Positions 62,763 to 64,000 of a stretch of 64,000 nucleotides of DNA are shown in pieces. Positions within the stretch are counted from its first letter, which is position 1, and the number at the start of each line of letters is the position of its first letter. The position numbers and the translations under genes were made by a program. The notes below the pieces were generated by a model. It saw only the letters and a program-made list of their open reading frames with translations. It was not told the DNA's origin and did not search any database. The DNA comes from Vulcanimicrobiota bacterium (lineage in GTDB: Bacteria; Vulcanimicrobiota; Vulcanimicrobiia; Vulcanimicrobiales; Vulcanimicrobiaceae), in NCBI GenBank assembly GCA_013036095.1, contig JAAXCW010000004.1, forward strand, positions 186,001 through 250,000, read 5' to 3'.

Positions 62763-64000
62763 GTGCCGGAACGTACCCCGCTTTTGCTATTGGGAGCCGC
62801 GGCCGCTTTAGGTGCGGCCGCCGCGCAGCCTTTTCCCGCCGAGGCGCGCGGATTGACGCTGTGCGCATGCGTCGTGCTCTGCGGCTGGATCGCGCTGGCA
62901 CGTCCGCCGCTCCTGCCGCTTCGCGCGTGCGCCGGGCTCGCCCTGGCGGCGGGCTGGTGCGCGGCGGCGCTGCACGTTACGCATCCCGCGTCCACGTTTG
63001 CGGGAAAAACTGCGCGCATCGCGTGCACCGTTCTCGATCCGAACGGCGCGCAAAACGACGGCAGCGCTTTTATCTGCGCAGCGGATGGCGGAACGAAGCT
63101 CGCCGTTGCGACGCGCGGCTCGCTTCCGCATGCCGGCGTTCGCGTACTGCTGCGCGGACGAATTGAGCCTTTTGACGAACCTCGCAACCCCGGCGAACCC
63201 GACCAGCGCGCGATCGAACGCGAACGCGGTCTCATTGCACGCATCGGCAACGCGCAAGTCCTTCGCTTTCTGCCGCCACGCGCGCCGACGCTCGACGTGC
63301 TCATCGCAAGGGCGCACGAATGGGCGCTCGCGCAGCTGCGCGCGCGCCTTGCGGAGCCATCGGCAACGATTCTGGCCGGCGAGCTGTGGGGCGAGCGATC
63401 GGCGCTGCCGCCCGAACTGCGGACTGAGTTTCAGGAAACCGGAACCGTGCACGTGCTGGTCACCGCGGGCTTGCATCTCGGCGTAGTCGCCGCGATGACG
63501 CTTTTGCTTTTGCGCTTTTTGAGTACGCCGCGCGCGTTCGCGTGCGCGCTCACAATTGGGGCGATTTGGTTCTACGCTGTGTTCAGCGGGCTCCATTTGC
63601 CGGCGATGCGCGCTGCGACGATGATCGCGTTCGCGCTGACTGCCTACGCGTGCGGCCGGGCTACGCGAGCCTGGAACATCTTCGGAGCGGCGCTGCTGGC
63701 GATCGCGCTCTTCGATCCGCTGGCGATAGGCAGCGCTTCGTGCGCGCTTTCGTTTTCGTGTGTCGGTGCAATAGTGCTCTGCGCGGATTGCATCGACGAC
63801 GAACTTCAGCGTTACGCGGAGATTCCGGCACGCTTGCGCGAAACGTTTACGCTCACATTGGCGACGCAAATCGGTACGTGGCCGCTGACGGCCTCGGTCT
63901 TCCTACTCTTCGCGCCTTACGCGATCGTCGCCAATGCCGCAGTTGTGCCATGTGTCGGCGTGACGATGATTCTTGGTGCCGCGCAACTTGCGCTCGGGGC
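62763..64000 (+). CDS. comEC: ComEC/Rec2 DNA uptake channel (3' end cut by window edge)
   Basis: The plus-strand frame is open from GTG at 62763 to the window end (413 codons). N-terminal membrane helices (PLLLLGAAAALGAAAAQPFP), an OB-like DUF4131 part (GKTARIACTVLDPNGAQNDG, VRVLLRGRIEPFDEPRNPGE), and then the competence domain with TGTVHVLVTAGLHLGVVAAM, the place of the usual HLLAxSGLHVG motif, and FSGLHLPAMRAATMIAF. ComEC carries single-stranded DNA across the inner membrane. TTG at 62754 is an alternative start. The C-terminal metallo-hydrolase-like domain is outside the window. Confidence 0.9.
   Translation, partial: MPERTPLLLLGAAAALGAAAAQPFPAEARGLTLCACVVLCGWIALARPPLLPLRACAGLALAAGWCAAALHVTHPASTFAGKTARIACTVLDPNGAQNDGSAFICAADGGTKLAVATRGSLPHAGVRVLLRGRIEPFDEPRNPGEPDQRAIERERGLIARIGNAQVLRFLPPRAPTLDVLIARAHEWALAQLRARLAEPSATILAGELWGERSALPPELRTEFQETGTVHVLVTAGLHLGVVAAMTLLLLRFLSTPRAFACALTIGAIWFYAVFSGLHLPAMRAATMIAFALTAYACGRATRAWNIFGAALLAIALFDPLAIGSASCALSFSCVGAIVLCADCIDDELQRYAEIPARLRETFTLTLATQIGTWPLTASVFLLFAPYAIVANAAVVPCVGVTMILGAAQLALG

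Noticed and set aside
62808-63869. Minus-strand open frame of 353 codons at the right edge
   Set aside because: Opposite the ComEC frame, which has membrane helices and the competence motif. The minus product is Arg/Gln-rich noise.

Overview
This is a high-GC, very densely packed bacterial chromosome segment of 64 kb. Most neighbouring genes overlap by ATGA, GTGA or TGATG junctions, and many convergent genes overlap at their 3' ends. The housekeeping content (gyrA, leuS, typA, clpB, tsaE/tsaB/rimI, rsfS, comEA/comEC, selA/selB and a tRNA-Sec) shows that it is a chromosome and not a plasmid. Product style, GC content and gene packing are reminiscent of uncultured soil lineages such as Candidatus Eremiobacterota (WPS-2). 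That assignment is an inference and needs a marker-gene tree.

Left part (1-20.6 kb). A minus-strand run holds a hydantoinase/oxoprolinase fragment, a SAM methyltransferase, a permease fused to a PDZ-like domain, a GH20 hexosaminidase and a small unknown protein. It is followed by an ECF sigma factor with its zinc-binding anti-sigma factor and a GNAT protein; a methyltransferase; an APC permease whose start sits in a terminator hairpin; threonine synthase and an EAL protein; then a plus-strand operon of MFS transporter, FecR-domain protein, CHASE2-type adenylate cyclase, GNAT acetyltransferase and lipoprotein tyrosinase. A truncated globin fused to ankyrin repeats and a DUF1801 protein end this part.

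Accessory and decaying part (20.6-29 kb). A large secreted FecR-like protein, an S41 protease and an AraC regulator sit among four broken genes: a secreted protein with an in-frame UAA, an alpha/beta-hydrolase relic, an organomercurial-lyase-like relic, and one member of a tandem paralogous pair that carries a frameshift. Direct repeats with 21-bp spacing, typical of AraC-family operators, occur at two places here. The tRNA-Sec gene lies in the same stretch.

Core part (29-46 kb). An orphan beta-class DNA methyltransferase is divergent from typA and a chagasin-like inhibitor. A six-gene minus-strand operon follows: trxA, selA, selB, adenine deaminase, clpB and a Pycsar-effector-like membrane protein. 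Next come gyrA and, divergently, tsaE-tsaB-rimI-yqeK-rsfS and a tiny membrane protein. rsfS appears to start at CTG behind a perfect GGAGG.

Right part (46-64 kb). This holds a cyclase/NB-ARC-type ATPase/TPR signalling protein, a VPS10-like beta-propeller protein, two tandem S10 carboxypeptidases with a PadR regulator, an acyl-CoA ligase and comEA, then leuS, an O-methyltransferase, a nucleotide-sugar epimerase, and comEC running off the right edge.

The most interesting leads are: repeated evidence for CTG or otherwise non-canonical starts; a likely AraC operator pair; a complete selenocysteine insertion set without a visible selenoprotein; a Pycsar-effector-like protein without an adjacent cyclase; the globin-ankyrin and permease-PDZ fusions; and a gyrA stop codon placed in a perfect hairpin.
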